64,000 bases of DNA from Flavobacteriales bacterium (lineage in GTDB: Bacteria > Bacteroidota > Bacteroidia > Flavobacteriales_D > Crocinitomicaceae), in the NCBI GenBank assembly GCA_022361195.1, contig JAKSBJ010000352.1:1-64000 (forward strand), read 5' to 3'. The notes beneath the pieces were generated by a model. It was not told where the DNA came from. It worked only from the letters and a program-made list of their open reading frames with translations, and did not search any database. Numbering within the stretch: position 1 is the stretch's first letter; each line of letters starts with the position of its first letter. Made by a program: the position numbers and the translations under genes. Below are positions 17,135 to 24,418 of the stretch, piece by piece.

Positions 17135-18444
17135 TAGAGGAATTAATAGATAATTATGTCCGTTTCCTTTCGAGTTTAACGCTCGATCACTTTATTCGTC
17201 TTTTCTGGTTTTACATCTTTTTTGAGTTTGTTCGTTACTTCGCTTTGGAGTGGTTTGTACTCAATTTATGGAAAATCCGTAAGCATTATAACAAGGATAA
17301 ATATGCCATGGCACGAGAACAATTTTTGTTCGAGAACCCACTGGTATCTATTATTATTCCCGGAAAAAATGAGGGAAAACACATTTATAAGCTCATTAAG
17401 TCTCTCAACGAGCAAACTTATAAAAACACCGAAATCTTAGTCATTGATGACGGTTCTGATGATGATACACCAACTATTGGTAGGGATTTACAACGTGCTG
17501 GTTTAATTGACCTGTTTATCCGAAATGAAATTCGAGGAGGAAAGGCTTCTGCAGCCAATTTTGGACTCCGATTCACCAAAGGAAAATACATTGTCCACCT
17601 GGATGCAGATTGTTCTTACGATAGAGACGCTATTGAGAAAATCATCATTCCTTTTTACATGGAGAAGGATGTTGGAGGAGTTGGAGGAAATGTGAATGTT
17701 CGGAACTATGATACCGGATTGGTTACTTCTTTGCAGGCAATTGAATACTATGATACCATTAGTATTGGTAGGGTGGTAACTTCACATTTAGGGATTTACC
17801 GTATTATTTCAGGGGCTTTTGGAGCTTTTAGGGCTGATGTATTGGATAAAGTAAAAGGTTGGGATATTGGTCCCGGTTTGGATGGTGATATCACTGTGAA
17901 AATTCGTAAGCTGGGGTATAAAATCCGTTTTGCGCAGGATGCTATGTGCCTGACAAATGCTCCTGACACTTTTAAAAAGTTGACGAAGCAGCGTTTACGT
18001 TGGGATAAATCATTGATTCGTTTTAGGATTCGTAAGCATAAGGATGTTTTGTATCCGAATCAATCCTTCCGTTTTGCAAATTTTATCTCTTTTGTGGAGA
18101 ATATCACTTACAACTTAATTTTGAATGTTAAGTGGTACGTTTATTTAAGTGATATGTTGATCAATTATCCTTCTTTAATTGTCAATATTTTCATTACAAA
18201 TATCCTGCTTTACACTGTGACCAACTTCGTTAAGTTCACGATTTATTCGCTGTACAGAGAGCGTTCGCATGCACCAATGTCGTATTTCTTGTTATACATT
18301 CCGTGCATGGTATTCTATTTTGGGTTTTACCTGAGAATTGTACGTTCGATAGCCTATTTACAAGAAACCTTCTTTAAGTTGTCTTACAACGATCCTTGGA
18401 ATCCGAAAAAGACTTCGGTTCATGCCAAGAAGCTAAAAATTTGA
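17131..18444 (+). CDS. Processive family 2 glycosyltransferase (polysaccharide synthase)
   Basis: A 437-residue integral membrane synthase. A GTG start overlaps the preceding stop (GTGA). One N-terminal membrane helix precedes the GT-A domain with all processive-synthase motifs: IDDGSD, HLDADC, the acceptor-site loop ISGAFGAFRADVL with GLDGD in place of TED, and QRLRW (QxxRW). Several membrane helices follow from about residue 320 onward. Synthases of this group (BcsA, PgaC, Alg8, HasA) polymerise a sugar from a nucleotide donor while threading it through the inner membrane. The sugar cannot be read. Its 3' end overlaps the convergent histidine kinase gene by 12 bases. The neighbouring adaptor and outer membrane factor suggest export across both membranes. 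Confidence 0.92.
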   Translation: MIEELIDNYVRFLSSLTLDHFIRLFWFYIFFEFVRYFALEWFVLNLWKIRKHYNKDKYAMAREQFLFENPLVSIIIPGKNEGKHIYKLIKSLNEQTYKNTEILVIDDGSDDDTPTIGRDLQRAGLIDLFIRNEIRGGKASAANFGLRFTKGKYIVHLDADCSYDRDAIEKIIIPFYMEKDVGGVGGNVNVRNYDTGLVTSLQAIEYYDTISIGRVVTSHLGIYRIISGAFGAFRADVLDKVKGWDIGPGLDGDITVKIRKLGYKIRFAQDAMCLTNAPDTFKKLTKQRLRWDKSLIRFRIRKHKDVLYPNQSFRFANFISFVENITYNLILNVKWYVYLSDMLINYPSLIVNIFITNILLYTVTNFVKFTIYSLYRERSHAPMSYFLLYIPCMVFYFGFYLRIVRSIAYLQETFFKLSYNDPWNPKKTSVHAKKLKI

Positions 18445-19521
18445 GTTGAAGAGGAAACGATAGGTGGTTCCGTTTTCAGTAATTCGTTCAAAGGTTCCAT
18501 CCAACTGGTGAGTAAAGGTTTCAATTAACTCTAAACCAAAAGATGATTCATCTTTAGGCATCAACCATTCACCATCATCGGAATAATGAATAATTAGCCC
18601 TTTTTTATTGGTGTAACGAGCATCAATTCTAATTTGTCCTTTAGTTTTATTCTTAAAGGCATGTTCAATAGAATTGGAAACCAATTCATTAAAAATGAGT
18701 GCAAGAGGAACCAGATGTTTGGGGTTAATGGTTTTGATGTCAGATTGTATCTGACGCTCAATTTCTGTATTTCCTGAGTAAGAGATAATTAAATCATCTA
18801 CCAGAGTTTCCAGATATTGTTTAAGGCTAATTTGGTTCAAAAGTTCGGACTGATACATTTTTTCATGGATCATCGCCATGGCCGAAACGCGGTTAATGGA
18901 ATCGTGAAAATGACGTCGAGCTCCATCATCTTTCATTTCATGTGATTGTAAACGAAGTAAGCTGGTAATTACCTGCAGGTTATTTTTTACCCGATGATGA
19001 ATCTCTTTGAGCATTAGCGTTTTTTCTTCGTTGAGAACACTGAGTTCATCATTGGATTTGGTTAGTTTCTCTTCTGCCAGCTTAGTTTGTTTAATCATTT
19101 GATTGATTAAATAGCAAAAGATAAGGCAAGCAACAGAAGCATTAATAATAAAGTTGTATTTAGAAAATAGGGTTAGCTCTTTTGGGATGAGTTTCCATAA
19201 TCCTTGTGATTCCCCTACAAAAATAACCGTCAAACCAGCTATATTGAGGAACATGGTAAAGGCGCCCCATATTTTTCCTAATACAAAGTACACATAAAGT
19301 GTCATGATAATAATCCACATAAAATCCAGGAAATTGTGGAAGTTGGATTGAATGGTTAGGTTGGTTTGAATGATTCCAAAGGACAGAAATATGGACGAAA
19401 CTGCTGCGATGTGATACTTCTTACTGCGAATGAGAATAATAAGCACCACTAATGAAAATAGGGCTCCAATTCCAGTGGAAATTGCATTTAAATCCCACTG
19501 AATTAGGTTAGGAATAAACAA
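18433..19521 (-). CDS. Membrane sensor histidine kinase (HisKA_2 / HWE type)
   Basis: A protein of at least 362 residues with membrane helices in the first 150 residues and a coiled coil before the phospho-acceptor LKEIHHRVKNNLQVITSLL (HisKA_2 family, His near residue 175). The catalytic ATPase half shows ALIFNELVSNSIEHAFKN (N box), YSDDGEW and FGLELIETFTHQL. TTG is the first usual start (19519-19521), but the frame stays open and hydrophobic for 36 more codons, to a stop at 19630-19632, with no ATG, GTG or TTG. The gene therefore has either a rare start or a damaged 5' end. No response regulator gene is adjacent. It converges on the polysaccharide operon, so a sensory role for it is a guess. 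Confidence 0.85.
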   Translation of the reverse strand: MFIPNLIQWDLNAISTGIGALFSLVVLIILIRSKKYHIAAVSSIFLSFGIIQTNLTIQSNFHNFLDFMWIIIMTLYVYFVLGKIWGAFTMFLNIAGLTVIFVGESQGLWKLIPKELTLFSKYNFIINASVACLIFCYLINQMIKQTKLAEEKLTKSNDELSVLNEEKTLMLKEIHHRVKNNLQVITSLLRLQSHEMKDDGARRHFHDSINRVSAMAMIHEKMYQSELLNQISLKQYLETLVDDLIISYSGNTEIERQIQSDIKTINPKHLVPLALIFNELVSNSIEHAFKNKTKGQIRIDARYTNKKGLIIHYSDDGEWLMPKDESSFGLELIETFTHQLDGTFERITENGTTYRFLFNSNF

Positions 19522-19670
19522 GGCAAAGAGAATGAGGGTAAGTACAGTAAATAAATTACGACTTACGACATACTTAGCTTGTTCGTAATGTTTCTCTAGT
19601 GTCGGTGATTGCGTAGCCAGAGGGATTTTTTATAGGGTTGAACTACGAATATACAAAATTGTAATACAGC

Positions 19671-20903
19671 TTAAAACAGTTCCCAGAAATTAGGGAAACT
19701 TTTTCTAACAGCTTCTGATTCATTGACTTCTATTCCTGATTCGGTTAATGTAGCTGCAATTGCCCCCATCATGGCTATTCGATGGTCATTGTGAGAGTCA
19801 ATTGTTGTGCTCTTGAGTTTTGCCTTTCCAAAAATGAACATTTCATCTTCTTGTAACTCCACTTTTAAAGCCATTTTTGCTGCTTCGGACTGAATGACAG
19901 TTGCACGATTACTTTCTTTATGAACTAGTCGTTTACATCCTTTTATAATGCTTGTACCTTTAGCAGCAGCTGCCATTATCACCAAGGGAGGAAAGAGGTC
20001 TGGACAATCATTTGCATCAAATTCAAAGTAAGTTAATGTAGTGGGTAAAATGTGAAGTGTTTCACCTTCCCATTCGTATTTACCACCAGCCAAATGGAGT
20101 GCATCTAAAATGGCTTTATCACCTTGTACAGATTGGGGAGAAAGTCCTTGAATGGAAATCCCATTTTGAATAGCTCCCAAAACAACAAAGTTCGCCATTC
20201 CACTATAATCACCTTCTACTTTTATTCGTTTTGGGGTTTGGTAGACTTGCCCTCCTTTGATGTAAAAAGTTTGGTAATTATCATGACGAATTTGAATTCC
20301 GAATTGGTTCAACACATCCAATGTAATATCCACATAGGGACGGCTTTTGAGATTGGAAACTTCAATAACCGAATCTTCATTTAAAAGAGGAAGTCCCATT
20401 AATAATCCACTGAGATACTGCGAACTTTTTTGACCATCAAACAAAATTTCACCTCCTTTGGCTTTTCCTTTAATTTGAAGCGGAATAAAACCATTTTCAG
20501 ATTGAAAATTCACCTGTAATTGATTCATTATTCCTTCAAATTCAATCATTGAACGAGAAGCTAAACTCCCTTTTCCTTCAATGCGAAAATCACCACCAAT
20601 ACAAGCCAAAACATTCACTAAAAGTCGAATTCCAAGTCCTGATTCACCAATATTTAACTCAGCTGCTGCAGGAAAGTTACTGGGAATTACTTCCAGGGAT
20701 CCATTTCCCTTTTTATGACATTCTACACCTAAATCTCTTCCAATTTGAATAAGATGATTAATATCTTCATTCTCTCCAATGGCTTCAATAATCGTTGGTT
20801 CAGATGAAAGAACTGCGGCTAAAAAAATACGCTGAGCATAGCTTTTTGATGGAGGTGCGATGACCTGGTCTATTTGTGTTTGATTGGAAACGTGATGTAC
20901 CAT
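19671..20903 (-). CDS. aroA: 3-phosphoshikimate 1-carboxyvinyltransferase (EPSP synthase)
   Basis: A 410-residue enzyme of the shikimate pathway joining phosphoenolpyruvate to shikimate-3-phosphate. The N-terminal phosphate-binding loop PPSKSYAQRIFLAA (residues 17-30), the GESGLGIRLL motif, SSQYLSGLLMGLP, DYSGMANFVVLGA, ANDCPDLFPPLVIMAA, LVHKESNRA and DSHNDHRIAMMGAI are in family order. The stop of aroG overlaps its start by one base (TAATG), so the two are translated together. It is under the same attenuator as aroG. Confidence 0.97.
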   Translation of the reverse strand: MVHHVSNQTQIDQVIAPPSKSYAQRIFLAAVLSSEPTIIEAIGENEDINHLIQIGRDLGVECHKKGNGSLEVIPSNFPAAAELNIGESGLGIRLLVNVLACIGGDFRIEGKGSLASRSMIEFEGIMNQLQVNFQSENGFIPLQIKGKAKGGEILFDGQKSSQYLSGLLMGLPLLNEDSVIEVSNLKSRPYVDITLDVLNQFGIQIRHDNYQTFYIKGGQVYQTPKRIKVEGDYSGMANFVVLGAIQNGISIQGLSPQSVQGDKAILDALHLAGGKYEWEGETLHILPTTLTYFEFDANDCPDLFPPLVIMAAAAKGTSIIKGCKRLVHKESNRATVIQSEAAKMALKVELQEDEMFIFGKAKLKSTTIDSHNDHRIAMMGAIAATLTESGIEVNESEAVRKSFPNFWELF

Positions 20904-21961
20904 TAACCGTTCATGATTTTAGTTTGATGACGAATGGATTCCTGGTGAATGGCCGAAAGATATTTCTCTACAAATTTGTCTGATAAAGCAAACTCTTTGG
21001 ACATTTCTTGATGCAGATGTTTAATTTGAGCCCAACGTTCAGGTTGTAAAATAGTCATGTTATTCTTCTTTTTGAAACGTCCAACTTCATTGGTGATCTC
21101 CATTCGGGAGGCAATTAATTTCATCAAATCACGGTCAATCTCATCAATCTTCTGTCTCAATTCACTTAAATTCTTAGTAAAAACGGGATCATCAACCTGT
21201 TCATTTCTCAGAACCAATCTACTTACCAATTCGCCCAAGTCTGACGGTAAAATTTGTTGCTTGGCATCACTCCAGGCTTCATCAGGATTGAGATGAGATT
21301 CAATCATTAATCCATCATAAATAAGATCAATAGCCTTTTGGGAAACTTCCAGCAAAATGTCCCTTCTTCCGCAAATATGTGATGGGTCACAAATCAGTTT
21401 TACTTCAGGAAAAACACGTTTTAAGGCCAATGGAATTTCCCACATGGGTTCATTACGGTATTTGTCTGATTTGAAAGATGAAAATCCGCGGTGGATGGCA
21501 TGAACTTCATTAATTCCTGCCCGATAAAATCGTTCAATAGCACCTATCCATAAATTTACATCCGGGTTGATAGGGTTTTTAATCAAAACTTCAATGTTAT
21601 CAACTCCTTTCAATGAATCTGCAATTTCCTGAACTGTAAAGGGGTTAACAGAAGTACGAGCTCCAATCCATAATCGGTCAAATCCGGCTTTTAGTGCTTT
21701 CTCAACATGAGATGAGTTTGCAACTTCAGTAATAACAGGAAGATCAGTTTCTTTTCCAGCATTTACCAACCATTCCAATCCCACTTCACCAACTCCCTCA
21801 AAAGAATCAGGACGTGTTCTGGGCTTCCAAATTCCAGCCCTCAAAATATTAACCTTTCCGGTTGCTTTTAGCAATTTGGCTGTTTCAATAACCTGATCTT
21901 CGGTCTCTGCGCTGCAGGGGCCTGAAATAATGATCGGTCGTTGCATTTCTCTCAATTTCAT
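20903..21961 (-). CDS. Bifunctional 3-deoxy-7-phosphoheptulonate synthase / chorismate mutase
   Basis: A 352-residue fusion. The DAHP synthase domain (about 1-260) shows RPIIISGPCSAET, ILRAGIWKPRTRPDSF, LWIGARTSVNPF and CDPSHICGRRDILLEVS. The C-terminal AroQ-type chorismate mutase domain (about 265-350) has the helical pattern LRQKIDEIDRDLMKLIASRMEITNEVGRFKKKNNM. It condenses PEP and erythrose-4-phosphate, and also turns chorismate to prephenate. The start is ATG 21961; an upstream ATG at 21991 lies in the loop of a terminator hairpin and would add 10 residues. It heads the aroA operon and is preceded by an aromatic-rich leader ORF. Confidence 0.95.
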   Translation of the reverse strand: MKLREMQRPIIISGPCSAETEDQVIETAKLLKATGKVNILRAGIWKPRTRPDSFEGVGEVGLEWLVNAGKETDLPVITEVANSSHVEKALKAGFDRLWIGARTSVNPFTVQEIADSLKGVDNIEVLIKNPINPDVNLWIGAIERFYRAGINEVHAIHRGFSSFKSDKYRNEPMWEIPLALKRVFPEVKLICDPSHICGRRDILLEVSQKAIDLIYDGLMIESHLNPDEAWSDAKQQILPSDLGELVSRLVLRNEQVDDPVFTKNLSELRQKIDEIDRDLMKLIASRMEITNEVGRFKKKNNMTILQPERWAQIKHLHQEMSKEFALSDKFVEKYLSAIHQESIRHQTKIMNG

Positions 21962-21973
21962 AATTTCTTCTTC

Positions 21974-22000
21974 AAAAAAAAAGTCTCCCATTGGGAGACT
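21974..22000 (-). terminator. Attenuator terminator of the aroG-aroA operon
   Basis: On the minus strand AGTCTCCC pairs with GGGAGACT (8 bp, 3-base loop) and runs into 8-9 T, 13 bases before the aroG start codon. A terminator inside the 5' leader points to attenuation. The left arm CTCCC can also pair with GGGAG at 22028-22032, giving an antiterminator. Confidence 0.8.
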
Positions 22001-22034
22001 CTTCTAATGTATATTTTGATCACAAACCTCCCTG

Positions 22035-22054
22035 CTGATTATTAGAATAACCAG
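22035..22054 (-). promoter_or_regulatory. Leader hairpin overlapping the end of the aromatic leader ORF
   Basis: On the minus strand CTGGTTAT pairs with ATAATCAG (8 bp with one G-U, 4-base loop). It covers the last Trp, Leu and Phe codons and the stop of the leader ORF, so a ribosome stalled at those codons would disrupt it. This is the expected 1:2 hairpin of an attenuator. The pairing was read by eye. Confidence 0.55.
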
Positions 22055-22089
22055 TTCCAGTGAAATTTGTTTGTACTTAATCGTTGCAT
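22042..22089 (-). CDS. Aromatic leader peptide of the aroG-aroA operon
   Basis: A 15-codon ORF, MQRLSTNKFHWNWLF then TAA, within the leader of aroG. Four of its last seven residues are Phe or Trp (FHWNWLF), as in phe and trp leader peptides, and an intrinsic terminator lies 42 bases beyond its stop. Starvation for Phe or Trp would stall a ribosome here. The ATG is only about 8 bases after the -7 element, so the mRNA could be nearly leaderless. Confidence 0.7.
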   Translation of the reverse strand: MQRLSTNKFHWNWLF

Positions 22090-22096
22090 CGTGCTA

Positions 22097-22104
22097 CAAA
22101 TCTA
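22097..22104 (-). promoter_or_regulatory. -7 element of the aroG-aroA promoter
   Basis: The minus strand reads TAGATTTG here, an exact TAnnTTTG match, a few bases before the leader ORF ATG at 22089. No clear -33 TTTG is at the usual distance. Confidence 0.45.
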
Positions 22105-22215
22105 TGCAGAAAAGCTAAATAATTTTAAAAAGTTGAAATAAAACAAAAAAATCAATTCTTTTCTTATTGAAAAACAAGGTGTTATAGTGTTTGTCTGAAA
22201 AAAGTTTCAATTTTT

Positions 22216-22250
22216 TTTTTGGATAATTAAAAATAAATTCAAAAGATTTG
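22216..22250 (+). promoter_or_regulatory. Candidate trp operon promoter
   Basis: AAGATTTG at 22243-22250 has seven of eight bases of TAnnTTTG, and a T-rich -33 region ending TTTGG at about 22218-22222 lies about 20 bases upstream. A start near 22257 would give a leader of about 30 bases before the Trp-rich ORF. Confidence 0.45.
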
Positions 22251-22288
22251 TTGCGCAAAGACGGTTAGTTTTATTCCGTCCTTTTCAG

Positions 22289-22351
22289 ATGAAAACAAGA
22301 ATGTTAAATACAAATTGGTGGTGGTCTACTCGCAGTTGGTGGGTGGATTAG
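22289..22351 (+). CDS. trpL: Trp operon leader peptide
   Basis: A 20-codon ORF, MKTRMLNTNWWWSTRSWWVD followed by TAG, 91 bases before trpE. Five of 20 codons are TGG, in blocks of three and two. A second in-frame ATG at 22301 gives a 16-residue form. The following bases form an 11-bp hairpin that encloses the Trp codons and then an intrinsic terminator, the classic layout of ribosome-mediated attenuation: lack of charged tRNA-Trp stalls the ribosome, frees the 3' leader arm and lets trpE be transcribed. The sequence evidence is very strong; regulation itself is inferred. Confidence 0.9.
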   Translation: MKTRMLNTNWWWSTRSWWVD

Positions 22352-22362
22352 CAATTTGTATT
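22307..22362 (+). promoter_or_regulatory. Leader hairpin 1:2 of the trp attenuator
   Basis: AATACAAATTG at 22307-22317 pairs perfectly with CAATTTGTATT at 22352-22362 (11 bp), enclosing all five Trp codons. The 3' arm can instead pair weakly with ACAAA and GCT at 22375-22384, which lies in the terminator left arm and would act as antiterminator. Confidence 0.7.
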
Positions 22363-22376
22363 CCTAGATAATTAAC

Positions 22377-22415
22377 AAACGGCTTATCGTACTCACGGTA
22401 AGCCGTTTTTCTTTT
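22377..22415 (+). terminator. Attenuator terminator of the trp operon
   Basis: AAACGGCTTA pairs with TAAGCCGTTT (10 bp, extended by U-G and two C-G pairs to 13), six-base loop, followed by a T-rich run. It lies 28 bases before the trpE ATG, inside the operon leader. Confidence 0.9.
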
Positions 22416-22442
22416 CCCTTAACTCAAGTAAAATTTCAAAAA

Positions 22443-23819
22443 ATGAAAAAAATATACAGTAGACAAAAACACTTTTTAAGTGACACATTAACGCCAATAG
22501 CTGCTTTTCTCAACCTAAGAGATAAGTACATTTCAACTTCCTTATTTGAGAGTTCAGATTACCATAGTCGCAGTAACAGCAAGTCTTTCGTAGGTTGTGA
22601 CCCTCTTGTACGTTTAAAGGTCCATCAAGGTGAGGTAGAGATTATGGAAGAGAATCAATTGGTGGAGAATTTTAGTTTGGAGGGAGAAAGCCAATTGGAA
22701 AAACTCTTTTCTGATTATGAGTTTATTCATTCTGAATCAGCAGCCTTGAATGGTTTTTTTGGAGTTTTTGCTTATGACTCAGTAGGTTATTTTGAGGAGA
22801 TAAAACTAAACTCTAATGATGAGTTAGCTGAGGTATTTTTTGTGATCTATCGCTATTTATTGGTCTTTGACAATTTTAAAAATACAGCTACAGTTATTGA
22901 GAATTCATTGAATCCGGAGAGTTTTTTAGGAACTGAGGATTTCATCGCTCAAACCTTCAAACGTCAAAAACATCTAAATGCTTTTCAAACAATTGGAGAG
23001 AAGCAAAGTAATATGGAGGACGAAGAATTGGCCACTATTATTTCTCAGGCCAAGGAAAATGTAGCGAGGGGAGATGTTTTTCAATTGGTTGTTTCCCGAA
23101 AATTTAGCCAGCAGTTTAATGGAGACGAGTTTGAAGTCTACAGGCAGTTAAGAGCTTTAAATCCATCACCATATCTCTTTTTCTTTGATTTGGAAAAGGC
23201 CAAATTGTTTGGTGCTTCACCTGAGGCTCAGTTTAAAGTATTTGACGGAATGGCAGAGATTAATCCCATTGCCGGAACGGTGAAAAGAAGCGGTAAAGCA
23301 GAGGTAGATGCTGAATTATCCCGTCAATTGGCAGAAGATGTAAAAGAGAATGCTGAGCACACAATGCTGGTAGACCTGGCCCGAAATGATCTTAACAAAT
23401 TTTGTTCAGGAGTAAAGGCCGAAACTCTTAAAGAAATCCAGGAGTTCTCTCATGTCATTCACATGGTCTCTAAGGTGCGAGGTAAACTAGAAAATTTCTC
23501 ACCAATTACAGCTTTTGGAGGTTCTTTTCCAGCAGGAACCTTAAGTGGAGCTCCAAAGTTTAAAGCCATGGAACTCATTAATCAATACGAGAAAGATCCC
23601 AGAACCTATTACGGAGGAGCTATTGGACACATTGCAGCAAATGGAGATGTGAATATGGCCATTGTCATCCGTTCTTGTCTCAGCCGAAATGGACTATTGG
23701 AATATCAGGCTGGGGCCGGAATTGTAATGGATTCGGTGATTGAGAATGAAGTGGCCGAAGTGGAGAATAAAGTCAGAGTAATCAACAGAGCTATTGAGCT
23801 CGCAAACCACATAAAATGA
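22443..23819 (+). CDS. trpE: Anthranilate synthase component I
   Basis: A 458-residue enzyme making anthranilate from chorismate with ammonia supplied by TrpG. The N-terminal region has SLFESSD, matching the LLES feedback motif that binds tryptophan. The chorismate-binding C-terminal domain has GDVFQLVVSRKF, PIAGTVKRSG, HTMLVDLARNDL, FPAGTLSGAPKFKAMELI, RTYYGGAIGHIA and QAGAGIVMDS in order. Length is a little shorter than typical. It is first in a seven-gene operon and overlaps trpG by four bases (ATGA). It is regulated by the upstream attenuator and probably by direct tryptophan inhibition. Confidence 0.98.
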   Translation: MKKIYSRQKHFLSDTLTPIAAFLNLRDKYISTSLFESSDYHSRSNSKSFVGCDPLVRLKVHQGEVEIMEENQLVENFSLEGESQLEKLFSDYEFIHSESAALNGFFGVFAYDSVGYFEEIKLNSNDELAEVFFVIYRYLLVFDNFKNTATVIENSLNPESFLGTEDFIAQTFKRQKHLNAFQTIGEKQSNMEDEELATIISQAKENVARGDVFQLVVSRKFSQQFNGDEFEVYRQLRALNPSPYLFFFDLEKAKLFGASPEAQFKVFDGMAEINPIAGTVKRSGKAEVDAELSRQLAEDVKENAEHTMLVDLARNDLNKFCSGVKAETLKEIQEFSHVIHMVSKVRGKLENFSPITAFGGSFPAGTLSGAPKFKAMELINQYEKDPRTYYGGAIGHIAANGDVNMAIVIRSCLSRNGLLEYQAGAGIVMDSVIENEVAEVENKVRVINRAIELANHIK

Positions 23820-24418
23820 AAATCATCTTAATCGATAATTATGATTCGTTTACCTTTAATTTGAGGGAATTACTGAATCGTTTTGAAACAGACGTGACGG
23901 TTGTCAGGAATGATAAATTTGATCCTGCGGACCTTTACAGATACGACGCCATTATTATATCTCCAGGCCCAGGAAAACCTTCTGAGTCGGGTTTTATCAA
24001 AGAAGTTATTAGACGTTATCACAGTACTAAACCCATTTTAGGAATTTGTTTGGGAATGCAGGCAATTGCTGAAGAGTTAGGTGGAGAACTCAATTATTTA
24101 GATAAGCCCGTACACGGTTTGGCATCTGAAATAGAACACAATGGAGACGAAATTTTTAAAGGAGTTTCAAATCCTTTTGAGGTGGGAAGGTACCATTCTA
24201 TTGTAGTCAATGAAAATTCCTTACCGCTCAATATTAAACCTATTTCCATTGGTCCAAATAGCATCTTGATGGGGATTCGTTTACAAAACTTCCCGGTTTA
24301 TGGTCTTCAATTCCATCCCGAATCTATCCTAACTCCTCAAGGGGAGCAAATAATTGCCAATTTCTTAAACATCGCAAAAAACAGACTTCATGAAAAAGTT
24401 ATTAGACAAGCTGTTTAG
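23816..24418 (+). CDS. trpG: Anthranilate synthase component II (glutamine amidotransferase)
   Basis: A 200-residue class I glutamine amidotransferase supplying ammonia to TrpE. IDNYDSFTFNLRELL at the N-terminus, ISPGPGKPSESG, the nucleophile Cys in GICLGMQAIAEELGG and the His-Glu pair in LQFHPESILTPQG are all present. It overlaps trpE by four bases and trpD by 29. Some homologues also serve aminodeoxychorismate synthase; the operon context supports the Trp role. Confidence 0.97.
   Translation: MKIILIDNYDSFTFNLRELLNRFETDVTVVRNDKFDPADLYRYDAIIISPGPGKPSESGFIKEVIRRYHSTKPILGICLGMQAIAEELGGELNYLDKPVHGLASEIEHNGDEIFKGVSNPFEVGRYHSIVVNENSLPLNIKPISIGPNSILMGIRLQNFPVYGLQFHPESILTPQGEQIIANFLNIAKNRLHEKVIRQAV

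Noticed and set aside
21962-21991. Upstream ATG for the DAHP synthase gene.
   Set aside because: The ATG is in the loop of a terminator hairpin, and the ten added residues are poly-Phe/Glu encoded by the terminator T run.
22257-22285. Hairpin AAGACGG / CCGTCCTT followed by TTTT as a second trp terminator.
   Set aside because: It lies before the leader ORF, the stem is short with a bulge, and it would end transcription before the leader.
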